A DNA stretch of 64,000 nucleotides from Methylobacterium sp. (GCA_020252645.1 JADCCN010000006.1:103259-167258); one strand, 5' to 3'; counted from the stretch's first letter, positions 34,950 through 43,495 are shown. Numbers and translations are program-made. The notes: generated from the sequence alone by a model not told the origin.

Positions 34950-35075
34950 TTGCCAGGAAATCTTGTAAGAAATTAAAGCCATTTTCGTTGCAGCATAACA
35001 GTAGTTTTTCACTAAGACGTTTTTTAGAAACATTTAAATGTAGCATAATTACAGATTCAGCCAAGAATTTTCAGC
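34950..35075. other. Low-G+C right flank of the insert
   Basis: AT-rich non-coding sequence continuing the composition of the HEPN-like gene; normal composition resumes at about 35075 just before the fba leader. Bases 34980-35001 (CCATTTTCGTTGCAGCATAAC) nearly repeat 25814-25834 near rpsU. No integrase, attachment-site duplication or tRNA is visible. Confidence 0.6.
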
Positions 35076-35160
35076 CTCTCCCATCCTCATACTGGCGGGT
35101 TCGGCAAGGTTGCGCTATGCGCGGGGCCATTCACGTCAACGCCCGGGAGTAAGGACAACC

Positions 35161-36228
35161 ATGCCCCGCATCACGATGCGCCAGCTGCTCGATCACGCCG
35201 CCGAGAACGATTACGGCGTGCCGGCCTTCAACATCAACAACATGGAGCAGGCGCTCGCCATCATGGCGGCCTGCGATGCGGTGGATGCGCCGGTGATCAT
35301 CCAGGCCTCGCGCGGCGCCCGCTCCTACGCCCATGACATCATGCTGCGCCACATGATGGACGCGGTGACCGAAATCTACCCGCATATCCCGGTCTGCGTG
35401 CATCTCGACCACGGCAACGAGCCCGCGACCTGCATGACGGCGATCCAGGCCGGCTTCACCTCGGTGATGATGGATGGCTCGCTCAAAGCCGATGGCAAGA
35501 CCCCCGGCGACTGGGATTACAATGTCGGCGTGACGAAGAAGGTCACCGAGATGGCCCATCTCGGCGGCATTTCGGTGGAAGGTGAACTCGGCGTGCTGGG
35601 CTCCCTCGAAACCGGCATGGGCGACAAGGAAGACGGCCATGGCGCGGAAGGCAAGCTCTCCCACGACCAGCTTCTCACCAACCCGGATGAGGCGGTGAAA
35701 TTCGTGAAGGAAACCAGGGTCGATGCGCTCGCCATCGCCATGGGCACCAGCCACGGCGCCTATAAATTCTCCCGCAAGCCCGATGGCGCGATCCTGGCGA
35801 TGCATGTCATCGAGGAGATCCACCGGAAGCTGCCGAACACCCATCTCGTGATGCATGGCTCGTCCTCCGTGCCGCAGGAATTGCAGGACATCATCAACAG
35901 GTTCGGCGGCAAGATGAAGCCGACCTGGGGCGTGCCGGTGGCGGAAATCCAGCGCGGCATCAAGAACGGCGTGCGCAAGATCAACATCGATACCGATAAC
36001 CGCATGGCGATGACCGGCCAGATCCGCCGCGTGCTGGCCGAGGAGCCGGGCGAATTCGATCCGCGCAAATACCTGAAGCCCGCCATGGAGGCGATGACGA
36101 AGCTCTGCCGCCAGCGGCTCGAGGAATTCAACACCGCCGGTCAGGCCTCGAAGATCAAGAAGGTGCTGCCCTTGTCGGAAATGGCGAAGCTCTACGCGAG
36201 GGGCGCGCTCGATCCGAAGATCGCGTAA
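35161..36228 (+). CDS. fba: Fructose-bisphosphate aldolase, class II
   Basis: A 355-residue zinc aldolase of the CbbA/Fba class: [16 protein letters not shown], zinc ligands in [44 protein letters not shown] and [14 protein letters not shown]. The start at 35161 follows AAGGAC. It would normally sit close behind pgk; the pgk fragment and HEPN-like insert now separate them by about 1.6 kb. Confidence 0.97.
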   Translation: MPRITMRQLLDHAAENDYGVPAFNINNMEQALAIMAACDAVDAPVIIQASRGARSYAHDIMLRHMMDAVTEIYPHIPVCVHLDHGNEPATCMTAIQAGFTSVMMDGSLKADGKTPGDWDYNVGVTKKVTEMAHLGGISVEGELGVLGSLETGMGDKEDGHGAEGKLSHDQLLTNPDEAVKFVKETRVDALAIAMGTSHGAYKFSRKPDGAILAMHVIEEIHRKLPNTHLVMHGSSSVPQELQDIINRFGGKMKPTWGVPVAEIQRGIKNGVRKINIDTDNRMAMTGQIRRVLAEEPGEFDPRKYLKPAMEAMTKLCRQRLEEFNTAGQASKIKKVLPLSEMAKLYARGALDPKIA

Positions 36229-36248
36229 CGGCCTCGCATCATCCTCCG

Positions 36249-36286
36249 GCGCGGGCGGCCCGAGGCTGCGCCCGCGCTTTCGTTTT
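36249..36286 (+). terminator. Terminator after fba
   Basis: GCGCGGGCG (36249-36257) pairs with CGCCCGCGC (36269-36277), followed by TTTCGTTTT. Confidence 0.75.
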
Positions 36287-36318
36287 CAAGTGCCCGCTTT
36301 CGTGCGATAGGGATGCGC

Positions 36319-36987
36319 ATGGTTCCGCAATTCATGCTGCTTGCGCCGGAAATCGACGATCCCGCGCCCTTCCTGTCCCGCTTCCGGGCCCTCGCCTCCA
36401 CCGGCGCGCTCGCTGTGGCGTGGCTGAATGTGACGGCCGACAGCGATGCGGCGCTGAAGCGCAAGCTCGAAATTCTCGGCAAACCCCTGCAGGATGCGAA
36501 TGTCGCCTGCCTGATGGCCGCGCCGAAGGACCCGCGGCTCGTGGCGCGGCTCGGGCTCGATGGCGTGCATGCCCAGGCCTCGGATGATCTGGCGGGCCTC
36601 GTCGCGGCGCTGAAGCCGCAGCGAATCCTCGGCGTCGGTGGCCTGCGCTCGCGCCACGAGGCGATGGAATCGGGCGAGCGCGACATCGATTACGTGATGT
36701 TCGGAGAGCCGCGCGCGGATGGCTTCGTGCCGCCGCTCGCGCAGACGATCGAGCGTGCGGAATGGTGGGCGACCATCTTCAACGTGCCTTGCGTGGCTTA
36801 TGCGCCTGCTCTCGATGCGGTCGCGCCGCTCACCGCCACGGGCACGGAGTTCATCGCTGTCGGCCCGTGGCTGTTCGAGACGGAGGACCCGGCCGCCCTC
36901 CTCGCCGAGGCACGCCGCATCGCAAAATCGAACGTGCTCGAACGCGCGGAACGGTCTTCTGCGCCGGATCTGGCCTCGCGGGGTTGA
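36319..36987 (+). CDS. Thiamine-phosphate synthase-like protein
   Basis: A 222-residue TIM-barrel protein of the ThiE/TenI type (DVGVHAQAS-like DGVHAQASDDL, ILGVGGLRSRHEA, DYVMFGEPRADG). Some catalytic-site residues of ThiE proper are not obvious to me, so it may be a TenI-like or repurposed relative; the symbol is left blank. The ATG at 36319 has AGGG six bases upstream, which suits it better than the ATG at 36313. It lies between fba and suhB, a common arrangement in Rhizobiales. Confidence 0.8.
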   Translation: MVPQFMLLAPEIDDPAPFLSRFRALASTGALAVAWLNVTADSDAALKRKLEILGKPLQDANVACLMAAPKDPRLVARLGLDGVHAQASDDLAGLVAALKPQRILGVGGLRSRHEAMESGERDIDYVMFGEPRADGFVPPLAQTIERAEWWATIFNVPCVAYAPALDAVAPLTATGTEFIAVGPWLFETEDPAALLAEARRIAKSNVLERAERSSAPDLASRG

Positions 36988-37075
36988 AAATCAGCGCAAG
37001 CCGGGGCATGGCCTGCGCTCTCTTCCGATATTCCCTTGGGTGTCGCCAACGCACGCCCCGATTGGACCTTCCTCC

Positions 37076-37888
37076 ATGATCCGCTCGCCGCTGATGAACG
37101 TGATGACTGCCGCCGCCATCAAGGCCGGCAAGGCCCTGAAGCGCGATTTCGCGGAAATCCCCAGCCTGCAGGTCTCGAAGAAGGGGCCCGGGGATTTCGT
37201 CTCGGAAGCCGACAAGCGCGCCGAGAACATCCTGTATCAGGAGTTGTCGCGCGCCCGGCCCGGCTACGGTTTCCTGATGGAAGAGCGTGGCGTGGTGGAA
37301 GGGCCGGACAAGTCCCACCGCTTCATCATCGATCCCTTGGATGGCACGACGAACTTCCTGCGCGGCATCGCGCAATTCTCGATCTCCATCGGTCTGGAGC
37401 GCGATCACGAGATTGTCGCGGGGCTCGTCTATAATCCGGTCACCGAGGAGATGTTCCTAGCCGAAAAGGGCGCGGGCGCCTTCGCCGCCGGCCCGACGAG
37501 CCGAGACAATTACCGCCTGCGCGTCTCGCAGACCCGCGAGATTTCCGAAAGCGTCCTTGGCTGCGGCATCCCCCACGCGATGCGCGGCGACCACGGCCTC
37601 TTCCTGCGCGAACTCGCGGGGCTGATGCCGCGCGTGGCCGGCGTTCGGCGCATGGGTTCGGCGGCGCTCGACCTCGCCTTCGTCGCCTGCGGCCGTTTCG
37701 ATGCGTTCTGGGAGCATAACCTGTCGCCGTGGGACATGGCGGCCGGCATTCTGCTGGTGCGCGAGGCCGGCGGCCTTGTGAGCGCCGTCGATGGTTCGCC
37801 GGATGTCTTTGCGCAGCGCAACGTCCTTGCGGCGAATGCCGCGCTTGCCGAACCCATCCGCGACCTTCTGGCCGTTGCACGGACCTGA
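37076..37888 (+). CDS. suhB: Inositol-1-monophosphatase family protein
   Basis: A 270-residue Mg-dependent phosphatase: GDFVSEADKRAE, GFLMEERG (metal Glu), FIIDPLDGTTNFLRGI (metal Asp cluster), and WEHNLSPWDMAAGILLVREAGG. The wording is SuhB-like, in contrast to the HisN-like paralogue at 2790. In bacteria SuhB can also aid rRNA antitermination. It is followed by three 13-bp direct repeats and then the motor-like gene pair. Confidence 0.93.
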   Translation: MIRSPLMNVMTAAAIKAGKALKRDFAEIPSLQVSKKGPGDFVSEADKRAENILYQELSRARPGYGFLMEERGVVEGPDKSHRFIIDPLDGTTNFLRGIAQFSISIGLERDHEIVAGLVYNPVTEEMFLAEKGAGAFAAGPTSRDNYRLRVSQTREISESVLGCGIPHAMRGDHGLFLRELAGLMPRVAGVRRMGSAALDLAFVACGRFDAFWEHNLSPWDMAAGILLVREAGGLVSAVDGSPDVFAQRNVLAANAALAEPIRDLLAVART

Positions 37889-37891
37889 TCA

Positions 37892-37930
37892 CCGGGTTGC
37901 CAAGCCGGGTTGCCAAGCCGGGTTGCCAAG
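37892..37930. repeat. Three direct 13-bp repeats
   Basis: CCGGGTTGCCAAG is repeated three times head to tail at 37892-37904, 37905-37917 and 37918-37930, immediately after the suhB stop. There are no spacers, so it is not a CRISPR array. Confidence 0.95.
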
Positions 37931-37981
37931 CCGCCTCGAACACGGTTGACTGCACCGCATTGCGAGGCAACCGGAGGACAC

Positions 37982-38962
37982 ATGGCGAGCGGACGCGAGA
38001 GCCAAGCCCTTTCGACACCGGGGCTCTACCTGTTTCGAATGGTGGTGTTCCTGGCGCTGGCGGGCGTGCTCGCCTTCGTCCTGCAGAAGCGGATCAGCGA
38101 GGCCTTCTGGTTCAATCCGCTGCTCAACGGGCTGATCGGCCTCGTGCTGCTTCTGGGCGTGGTCTTCGCCTTCGCGCAGGTCGTCCGGCTTTACCGTGAA
38201 ATCCGCTGGGTGAATGCGCGCCGCGCGGGCGAGGAGGTCCGGCCCGTGGCCGACCCCATCCTGCTCGCACCGATGGCGGCTCTACTCGGCGAGAAGGCGG
38301 GCCGGGCCGGCATATCGACCCTCACCCTGCGCTCGGTGCTCGATTCCATCGGCGGAAGGCTGGATGAAAGCCGCGATATCGGACGATACCTCACCGGCCT
38401 GCTGATCTTCCTCGGCCTGCTCGGCACATTCTGGGGCCTCATCGAGACGGTTTCCTCGATTGGCGGCGTCATCGAGAAGCTGCCGAGTGCGGGCGAGAAC
38501 AACGCCCTTTTCGATGAACTCAAGCGCAACCTCGCCGCTCCGCTCGGCGGCATGGGTATCGCATTCTCGTCCTCGTTGTTCGGGCTCGCCGGCTCGCTGA
38601 TCCTCGGCTTCCTCGATTTGCAGGCCGGGCAGGCGCAGAGCCGCTTCTTCTACGATCTCGAGGAATGGCTCTCCTCCTCCGTGCAGGACAGTGCCGCGAG
38701 CATTGGCCCGCCGGATGACCTGCGGCATGCGCTCGACGGCATTTCGCGGGCGGTGAACGATGCCGGCGCGGGGCGCAATGCCACACAGGCGCTGGCATCT
38801 CTCGCGGAAGGCCTGCAGAGCCTCGTGCAGCATATGCGCAACGAGCAGCAGATGATCCGCTCCTGGGTGGAGGCGCAGGCCTTGCAGCAGGCGGATGTGA
38901 AGAAGCTTCTGGAGAAACTCGCGCGCGATCAGGATGCGCTGAACAACAAACGAGGCCCGTGA
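37982..38962 (+). CDS. MotA/TolQ/ExbB-type proton-channel protein (ZorA-like)
   Basis: A 326-residue inner-membrane protein with four helices in MotA/TolQ order: about 18-38, 48-68, 137-160 (GLLIFLGLLGTFWGLIETV) and 190-215 (GGMGIAFSSSLFGLAGSLIL). The two last helices carry the Gly/Ser/Thr pattern that lines the ion path in stator proteins. A ~110-residue soluble tail with coiled-coil character follows. GGAGG precedes the ATG by five bases. It overlaps the next gene by TGATG, so the two products should assemble together, by analogy with MotAB, ExbBD, TolQR and ZorAB. No flagellar or tol genes adjoin it. Its function is unknown. Confidence 0.88.
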   Translation: MASGRESQALSTPGLYLFRMVVFLALAGVLAFVLQKRISEAFWFNPLLNGLIGLVLLLGVVFAFAQVVRLYREIRWVNARRAGEEVRPVADPILLAPMAALLGEKAGRAGISTLTLRSVLDSIGGRLDESRDIGRYLTGLLIFLGLLGTFWGLIETVSSIGGVIEKLPSAGENNALFDELKRNLAAPLGGMGIAFSSSLFGLAGSLILGFLDLQAGQAQSRFFYDLEEWLSSSVQDSAASIGPPDDLRHALDGISRAVNDAGAGRNATQALASLAEGLQSLVQHMRNEQQMIRSWVEAQALQQADVKKLLEKLARDQDALNNKRGP

Positions 38963-39978
38963 TGGCCCTTTCCCGACGCGCGCGCGACCGGCAGATCGAT
39001 TATTGGCCGGGCTTCGTCGATGCCCTGTCGACGCTGCTGCTGGTCTTCACTTTCCTCATCGCGGTTTTCATGCTCGGCCAGTTCTTCATTGGCCGGGAGA
39101 TGGCCGGCAAGGAAGACGTGCTGCAACGCCTCGCGCGCCAGCTTTCCGAGCTTTCCGACCTGCTGGCCCTCGAACGCTCGGCGAAGGCCGAGGGAGAGCA
39201 GCGCATCCTCGGGCTCTCGGCAACGCTGCAGCGTTCCGAGGCCGAGCGCGAGCGGCTCGCAGGCCTTGCGACCAGCACCGGGCAGAGCGAGCAGCAATTG
39301 GGAGCGCTGAGCCGGCAGCTGTCCGACGAGAAGACCGTGGCCCAGCGCGCGCTCGAACAGGTGAGCCTCCTCAACCAGCAGATCAGCGCGCTGCGCCAGC
39401 AATTGCAGGCGCTGGAAGGCGCGCTGGAACACGCCGAGGGCCGCGAGAAGGATGCACAGACGCGCATCGCCGAACTGGGCTCCCGCCTGAATGTTGCCCT
39501 CGCCCAGCGCGTGCAGGAGCTGACGCGTTACCGCTCCGACTTTTTCGGCCGCCTGCGCAATGTGCTCGGTTCGCGACCGGATGTGCGGATCGTGGGGGAT
39601 CGCTTCGTCTTCCAGTCGGAGATTTTCTTCGGCTCGGGCGAGGCGGTTCTCGCCACGACCGGCCTTGGCGAACTGGACAAGCTCGCGGAGCTTCTGAAGA
39701 AACTCGAGCGCGAAATTCCGCCGGATCTCGCCTGGATCGCGCGGATCGACGGCCATACGGACAAGCGCCCGCTTTCCGGCGCGGGGCAGTTCAAGGATAA
39801 CTGGGAGCTTTCCGCGGCCCGCGCCATCGCCGTGGTGCGCTATCTCGTGGAGAAAGGCGTTTCGCCTCATCGCGTGGTCGCGGCGGGTTTCGGCGAATTC
39901 GCGCCCATCGATTTCGGCGACACGCCGGAAGCCCTCGCCCGCAACCGCCGCCTCGAACTGAAGATCACCGAGCGATGA
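38962..39978 (+). CDS. MotB/OmpA-domain peptidoglycan-binding partner (ZorB-like)
   Basis: A 338-residue protein with one N-terminal membrane helix (about 16-42) that holds a conserved Asp in WPGFVDALSTLLLVF (Asp20), the position used for proton binding in MotB and ZorB. A long coiled coil follows (about 50-185, many Gln/Glu/Leu heptads), then an OmpA domain (about 200-338) with IARIDGHTDKRPLSG, ELSAARAIAVVRYL and ARNRRLELKITER for peptidoglycan attachment. It overlaps the preceding channel gene (TGATG) and the following acetyltransferase (ATGA). The long periplasmic coiled coil is unlike MotB and TolR. Confidence 0.9.
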   Translation: MALSRRARDRQIDYWPGFVDALSTLLLVFTFLIAVFMLGQFFIGREMAGKEDVLQRLARQLSELSDLLALERSAKAEGEQRILGLSATLQRSEAERERLAGLATSTGQSEQQLGALSRQLSDEKTVAQRALEQVSLLNQQISALRQQLQALEGALEHAEGREKDAQTRIAELGSRLNVALAQRVQELTRYRSDFFGRLRNVLGSRPDVRIVGDRFVFQSEIFFGSGEAVLATTGLGELDKLAELLKKLEREIPPDLAWIARIDGHTDKRPLSGAGQFKDNWELSAARAIAVVRYLVEKGVSPHRVVAAGFGEFAPIDFGDTPEALARNRRLELKITER

Positions 39979-40436
39979 GCATCCATCTGCGCAACGGATC
40001 ACCTTCCGATCACGCCATGATGGCCGAAATCTGGGAGGCAGCATGGTCCGAAACCTATCCGGGCGTGAACTTCAGCCAGCGTCGGACGCTTGTGGAAGAG
40101 CAGTTGCGGAAGGCCGAGACCGGTCGCTATCGCCTGCGCGTCGCGGAGATGTCCGGCGCGCGCGTGGGGTTCACCCTCGTGGAAAAACACAGCGGCATAC
40201 TGGAAATCATCGCGGTCTTGCCCGCGCGCTGGGGCGATGGCGTTTCAAAACTGCTGATCGAGGACGCCAAATCGCAATCACGCGGGCATCTCACCCTGTT
40301 TGTCGGGCAGGGCAATCCGCGCGCCCTGCGCTTCTACCACAAGGCTGGCTTCAAGATCGTGGGCGAGGGCACAAGCCCCTATTCCGGCCTGCCCACCTTC
40401 CGCATGGATTGGAACCGCTCGCCCCTTATGCCGTGA
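39975..40436 (+). CDS. GNAT-family N-acetyltransferase
   Basis: A 153-residue acetyltransferase with the acetyl-CoA fold: VLPARWGDGVSKLLIEDA (motif A) and ALRFYHKAGFKIVGEG (motif B). The substrate is unknown. It overlaps the motor partner gene by ATGA, placing it in the same operon, which may mean that it modifies or processes a related target; that is inference. Its 3' end overlaps the ABC transporter stop by 11 bp on the other strand. Confidence 0.9.
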   Translation: MSIHLRNGSPSDHAMMAEIWEAAWSETYPGVNFSQRRTLVEEQLRKAETGRYRLRVAEMSGARVGFTLVEKHSGILEIIAVLPARWGDGVSKLLIEDAKSQSRGHLTLFVGQGNPRALRFYHKAGFKIVGEGTSPYSGLPTFRMDWNRSPLMP

Positions 40437-42213
40437 ATTGCAGGTTGGCGAGCCGCGCATAGGCCCCATTGCGGGCGAGAAGCGCCTCGTGGCTGCCCTC
40501 TTCCGCGATCATCCCCGCTTCCAGCACGAGAATGCGATCGGCATCGCGGATGGTCGCGAGCCGATGCGCGATCACCAGCGCGGTGCGGCCCTGCATGGCC
40601 CGGCCCAGGGCTTCCTGCACCATCCGCTCGTTCTCGGCATCGAGCGCGGACGTCGCCTCATCGAGAAGGAGGATCGGCGCATCCCGAAGGATGGCGCGGG
40701 CAATCGCGATGCGCTGGCGCTCGCCGCCCGAGAGCGTGATGCCGCGCTCGCCGATGCGCGTTTCAAGACCATGTTCCAGCTTTTCGGCGAAAGGCAGCAC
40801 GGCCGCCTGCGCCGCTGCCTGCCGCACGGCTTCATCGCTGGCTTCGGGCCGCGCGAGGCGGATGTTCCCGGAAATCGTGCCGGCGAAGATCACCGGGTCC
40901 TGTGGCACCACGGCGATCAGCGCGCGCAGATCGGCGAGGCGCATGGCCTGGATCGGCACATCATCGATCAAGATCGCGCCGCCCGAGACATCGTAGTAGC
41001 GCATGAGGATCTGGAAGATCGAGGTCTTGCCCGCGCCGGAGGGCCCGACGATCGCCAGGCGCTCGCCCGCCCGGATGGAGACTGAAAGCGGGCCGAGAAC
41101 CCGGCGCTCGGGTGCCGTGGGGTAGGCGAAGGTGACGTTGTCGAAGCGAATCCCGCCGCGCGGCGGCCGTACAGGCTCAACCGGCTTCTCGGGGTCCGTC
41201 ACATCCGGCACGGTGGCGAGCAGGTCGCCGAGGCGCTGCGCTGCACCGGCGGCCTGCGCGAGTTCGCCATAGACCTCCGACAACTGGCTGAGGCCACTCG
41301 CCGCGAACACCGCATAGAGCACGAATTGCGAGAGACGGCCGGCCGTCATCTCGTCAGCCATCACCGCCTTCGCGCCGGTCCAGAGGACGAAAGTGATGCT
41401 CGCGAAAACGAGGAAGATCACGATGGAGGTGAGGATCGCGCGGCTGAGCGTCGCGGCGCGGGCCGCATCATAGGCGCTGGTCACGGCAGCGCCGAAATGG
41501 CGCATGGCGGCGCGCTCGCCGCCGAAACCCTGCACCACGCGCACCGCGCCGATGCGTTCGGTGGCGAAGGAGGCGGCTTCGGCCAAGGTATCCTGCGCGG
41601 CCTGCGAGCGCTTGCGCACACCCCGCCCCGCCGCGACCAGCGGCAGCACGATCGCCGGGATGGCAAGCAGCACCATGGCCGCGAGCTTCGGCGAGGTGAC
41701 AACCATCATCACCACCGCGCCGACGAGCAGGATGAGATTGCGCAGGGCAATCGAGGCAGAGGCCCCGAAAGTCGATTTCAGCTGCGTGGTATCCGCTGTC
41801 AGGCGCGAGACGATCTCGCCCGAACGCGCGGTATCGAAGAAGGTGCCGTCAAGCGTCATCACGCGGTCGAACACCGCCCGGCGGATGCGTGCCACCACGC
41901 GCTCGCCGATCGTCATGACAAAATAATAGCGCAGCGAGGACGAGATCGCGAGCAGGGCGGTCAGCGCCACGATCATCCCGAAATAGGCGTCCATCAGGCC
42001 GCGCGTCTCGGGCGTGAAGCCGAAATCGACGACGCGGCGCACGGCCTGCGGAATCGCCAGCGTCACGATCGCCGCCACCACGAGGGCCGCGAGGCCGAGC
42101 GCGACATGGAGTTTTTCGGCCACGAGGAATGGCAGCATGCGCCGCAGCGCCGAAAAATCGGCACGCGGCTTCTTCGGGCTTGCCGGGGCATCAGGGAGAA
42201 GGGTTTCGCTCAT
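40426..42213 (-). CDS. ABC exporter, fused membrane and ATPase domains (MsbA-like)
   Basis: A 595-residue half-transporter that should dimerise. The membrane domain with six helices runs from about 35 to 320. The ATPase domain contains Walker A GPSGAGKTS, signature LSGGERQRIAIARA, Walker B ILLLDEATSALD and switch IAHRLATI. Relatives export lipids, lipid A precursors or drugs; the substrate cannot be told. The start at 42213 gives the expected N-terminal length. It neighbours rpmE in a layout I believe is common in Rhizobiales. Confidence 0.92.
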   Translation of the reverse strand: MSETLLPDAPASPKKPRADFSALRRMLPFLVAEKLHVALGLAALVVAAIVTLAIPQAVRRVVDFGFTPETRGLMDAYFGMIVALTALLAISSSLRYYFVMTIGERVVARIRRAVFDRVMTLDGTFFDTARSGEIVSRLTADTTQLKSTFGASASIALRNLILLVGAVVMMVVTSPKLAAMVLLAIPAIVLPLVAAGRGVRKRSQAAQDTLAEAASFATERIGAVRVVQGFGGERAAMRHFGAAVTSAYDAARAATLSRAILTSIVIFLVFASITFVLWTGAKAVMADEMTAGRLSQFVLYAVFAASGLSQLSEVYGELAQAAGAAQRLGDLLATVPDVTDPEKPVEPVRPPRGGIRFDNVTFAYPTAPERRVLGPLSVSIRAGERLAIVGPSGAGKTSIFQILMRYYDVSGGAILIDDVPIQAMRLADLRALIAVVPQDPVIFAGTISGNIRLARPEASDEAVRQAAAQAAVLPFAEKLEHGLETRIGERGITLSGGERQRIAIARAILRDAPILLLDEATSALDAENERMVQEALGRAMQGRTALVIAHRLATIRDADRILVLEAGMIAEEGSHEALLARNGAYARLANLQFTA

Positions 42214-42286
42214 GGGCTGGAGGCGGCCTCGGCAGCGGAGAAGAGGGAAGCGTCGGTCATCGGGGAGGATGTCCCTCAACACGGCT

Positions 42287-42315
42287 TGTTCCGTCAAGCA
42301 CTCTCATGTATAGCC
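42287..42315 (+). promoter_or_regulatory. Promoter of rpmE
   Basis: TTGTTC (42287-42292) and TATAGC (42310-42315) are separated by 17 nt, 76 nt before the rpmE start. Confidence 0.5.
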
Positions 42316-42391
42316 TCGCCGCACTGAGCTACACGGGCGCGGGTGCGGGCGGGAAACGCCGGGCCGCGCCGCTTTTTTCGAGGGGTCTCCC

Positions 42392-42622
42392 ATGAAGGCC
42401 GATATCCATCCGGACTACCATTTCATCAAGGTCGTGATGACCGACGGGAGCGAGTTTCTGACGCGTTCGACCTATGGCAAGGCCGGCGACACGCTGAACC
42501 TCGACATCGACCCCAACACCCATCCGGCCTGGACAGGCGGCTCGCAGACCCTGCAGGATCGCGGCGGTCGCGTCTCGAAGTTCAACCAGAAATTCGCCGG
42601 CATCTCGTTCGGCAAGAAGTAA
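42392..42622 (+). CDS. rpmE: 50S ribosomal protein L31, zinc-free type
   Basis: A 76-residue protein ([20 protein letters not shown], ending [13 protein letters not shown]) matching the alphaproteobacterial L31. The Cys residues that bind zinc in the classical form are absent (VVMTDG and THPAWTGG in their places). It ends just before a strong terminator. Confidence 0.96.
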   Translation: MKADIHPDYHFIKVVMTDGSEFLTRSTYGKAGDTLNLDIDPNTHPAWTGGSQTLQDRGGRVSKFNQKFAGISFGKK

Positions 42623-42661
42623 GCAGAAAAGCCTCGCGAGAGGCTCCGCTTCGTGATGGAA

Positions 42662-42688
42662 AGGCCCGCGCCAAACGCGGGCCTTTTT
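42662..42688 (+). terminator. Terminator after rpmE
   Basis: AGGCCCGCG (42662-42670) and CGCGGGCCT (42676-42684) form a perfect 9-bp stem with loop CCAAA, then a short T run. It may also serve the convergent rcdA. Confidence 0.85.
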
Positions 42689-42744
42689 GATTGCGGCACA
42701 GGCCGGGCGGCAAGGGAGCCCCACCCCGGCGAAAGAACCTGCCC

Positions 42745-43296
42745 TCAGCGACGCTGGAAGGCCGCGGCGAGCATGCCCAGTTGGCTCGCGACGGGATTAT
42801 CGGTGGAGGCCGGTTCGGGCTCCGACTTCAGGTCCCGATCGAAGCGCTGAATGCGCGCATGCAGACTGTTGGAACGCTGGATGAGGCTGCGCAGGGATTC
42901 CGGCAGCGCCCCGAAGATCGCATCATCCGTTCTGGATTCCGGCGGCGCGATGACCACGCGGCGATGCTCGCGCTCGGCTTCCTCGCGGGAGAGTTCACCT
43001 TCGTTCACCGCACGCTGAAGCAGAAGCCAGGATGTCAATTGCATCAGGCGCGTGGTCAGCCGCATGCTCTCGCTGGCATAGGCGAGCGCGACGGGACGCT
43101 CCAGGAATCGGCTGTCGGCCCGGCCCTCGCCATCGAGATAGGCGGCCGTTGCCTCCACCAGAGACATTCCCTCGCGGAAAAGCAGCATGAAGTTCTCGCT
43201 CGCCAGCAGGCGATGCGTGAAGGAAACCGCATCGGTACGACCGCCATTGCCGGCGGACGAAATCTCCATCGTCGCCTGGTCCCGTTCGTTGGCCAT
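42745..43296 (-). CDS. rcdA: Regulator of CtrA degradation RcdA (DUF1465)
   Basis: A 183-residue, mainly helical DUF1465 protein (AVSFTHRLLASENFMLLFRE, then YASESMRLTTRLMQLTSWLL), the family of Caulobacter RcdA. RcdA is the adaptor that, with CpdR and PopA, delivers CtrA and other substrates to ClpXP. The start at 43296 follows GGAGTGA; an ATG three codons earlier has no such site. The disordered C-terminus (EPEPASTDNPVASQ) is also seen in RcdA. Its upstream region contains CtrA-like boxes, compatible with CtrA control as reported for Caulobacter rcdA. Confidence 0.92.
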   Translation of the reverse strand: MANERDQATMEISSAGNGGRTDAVSFTHRLLASENFMLLFREGMSLVEATAAYLDGEGRADSRFLERPVALAYASESMRLTTRLMQLTSWLLLQRAVNEGELSREEAEREHRRVVIAPPESRTDDAIFGALPESLRSLIQRSNSLHARIQRFDRDLKSEPEPASTDNPVASQLGMLAAAFQRR

Positions 43297-43394
43297 CTGT
43301 CTCACTCCATCACATCATCTGCGCCACTTCGGAACAGGGCGCCGGGGATGACGGATTGTTAGCAATTACAGCACCAAACCGGCCGGACCGGAAA

Positions 43395-43410
43395 TTAACG
43401 ATTCATTTAC
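43395..43410. promoter_or_regulatory. CtrA-like box upstream of rcdA
   Basis: TTAA-N7-TTTAC at 43395-43410, one base from the CtrA consensus TTAA-N7-TTAAC, about 100 nt before the rcdA start; a GGTTAAC half-site follows at 43411-43417. Confidence 0.45.
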
Positions 43411-43495
43411 GGTTAACGGATGGCGTTCTCGGTGTTCGAAAATCGGCACAGGCCGGCCGCGGTATGGCGGCAGCCCCGGAACCGGAAATCGGCAC

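Noticed and set aside
33600..35100. Prophage or integrative element at the pgk locus
   Set aside because: No integrase, tRNA target, direct-repeat attachment sites or phage genes; only one low-G+C gene and a pgk fragment are seen.
37892..37930. CRISPR array
   Set aside because: The 13-bp units are contiguous without spacers and no cas genes exist in the window. The repeats at 51660-52056 likewise have arms and spacing of REP-type palindromes.
37982..40436. Complete Zorya defence system
   Set aside because: Only ZorA/ZorB-like proteins are present. No ZorC, helicase/nuclease ZorD or HNH ZorE gene is found on either side, so I call it a motor-like pair of unknown role.
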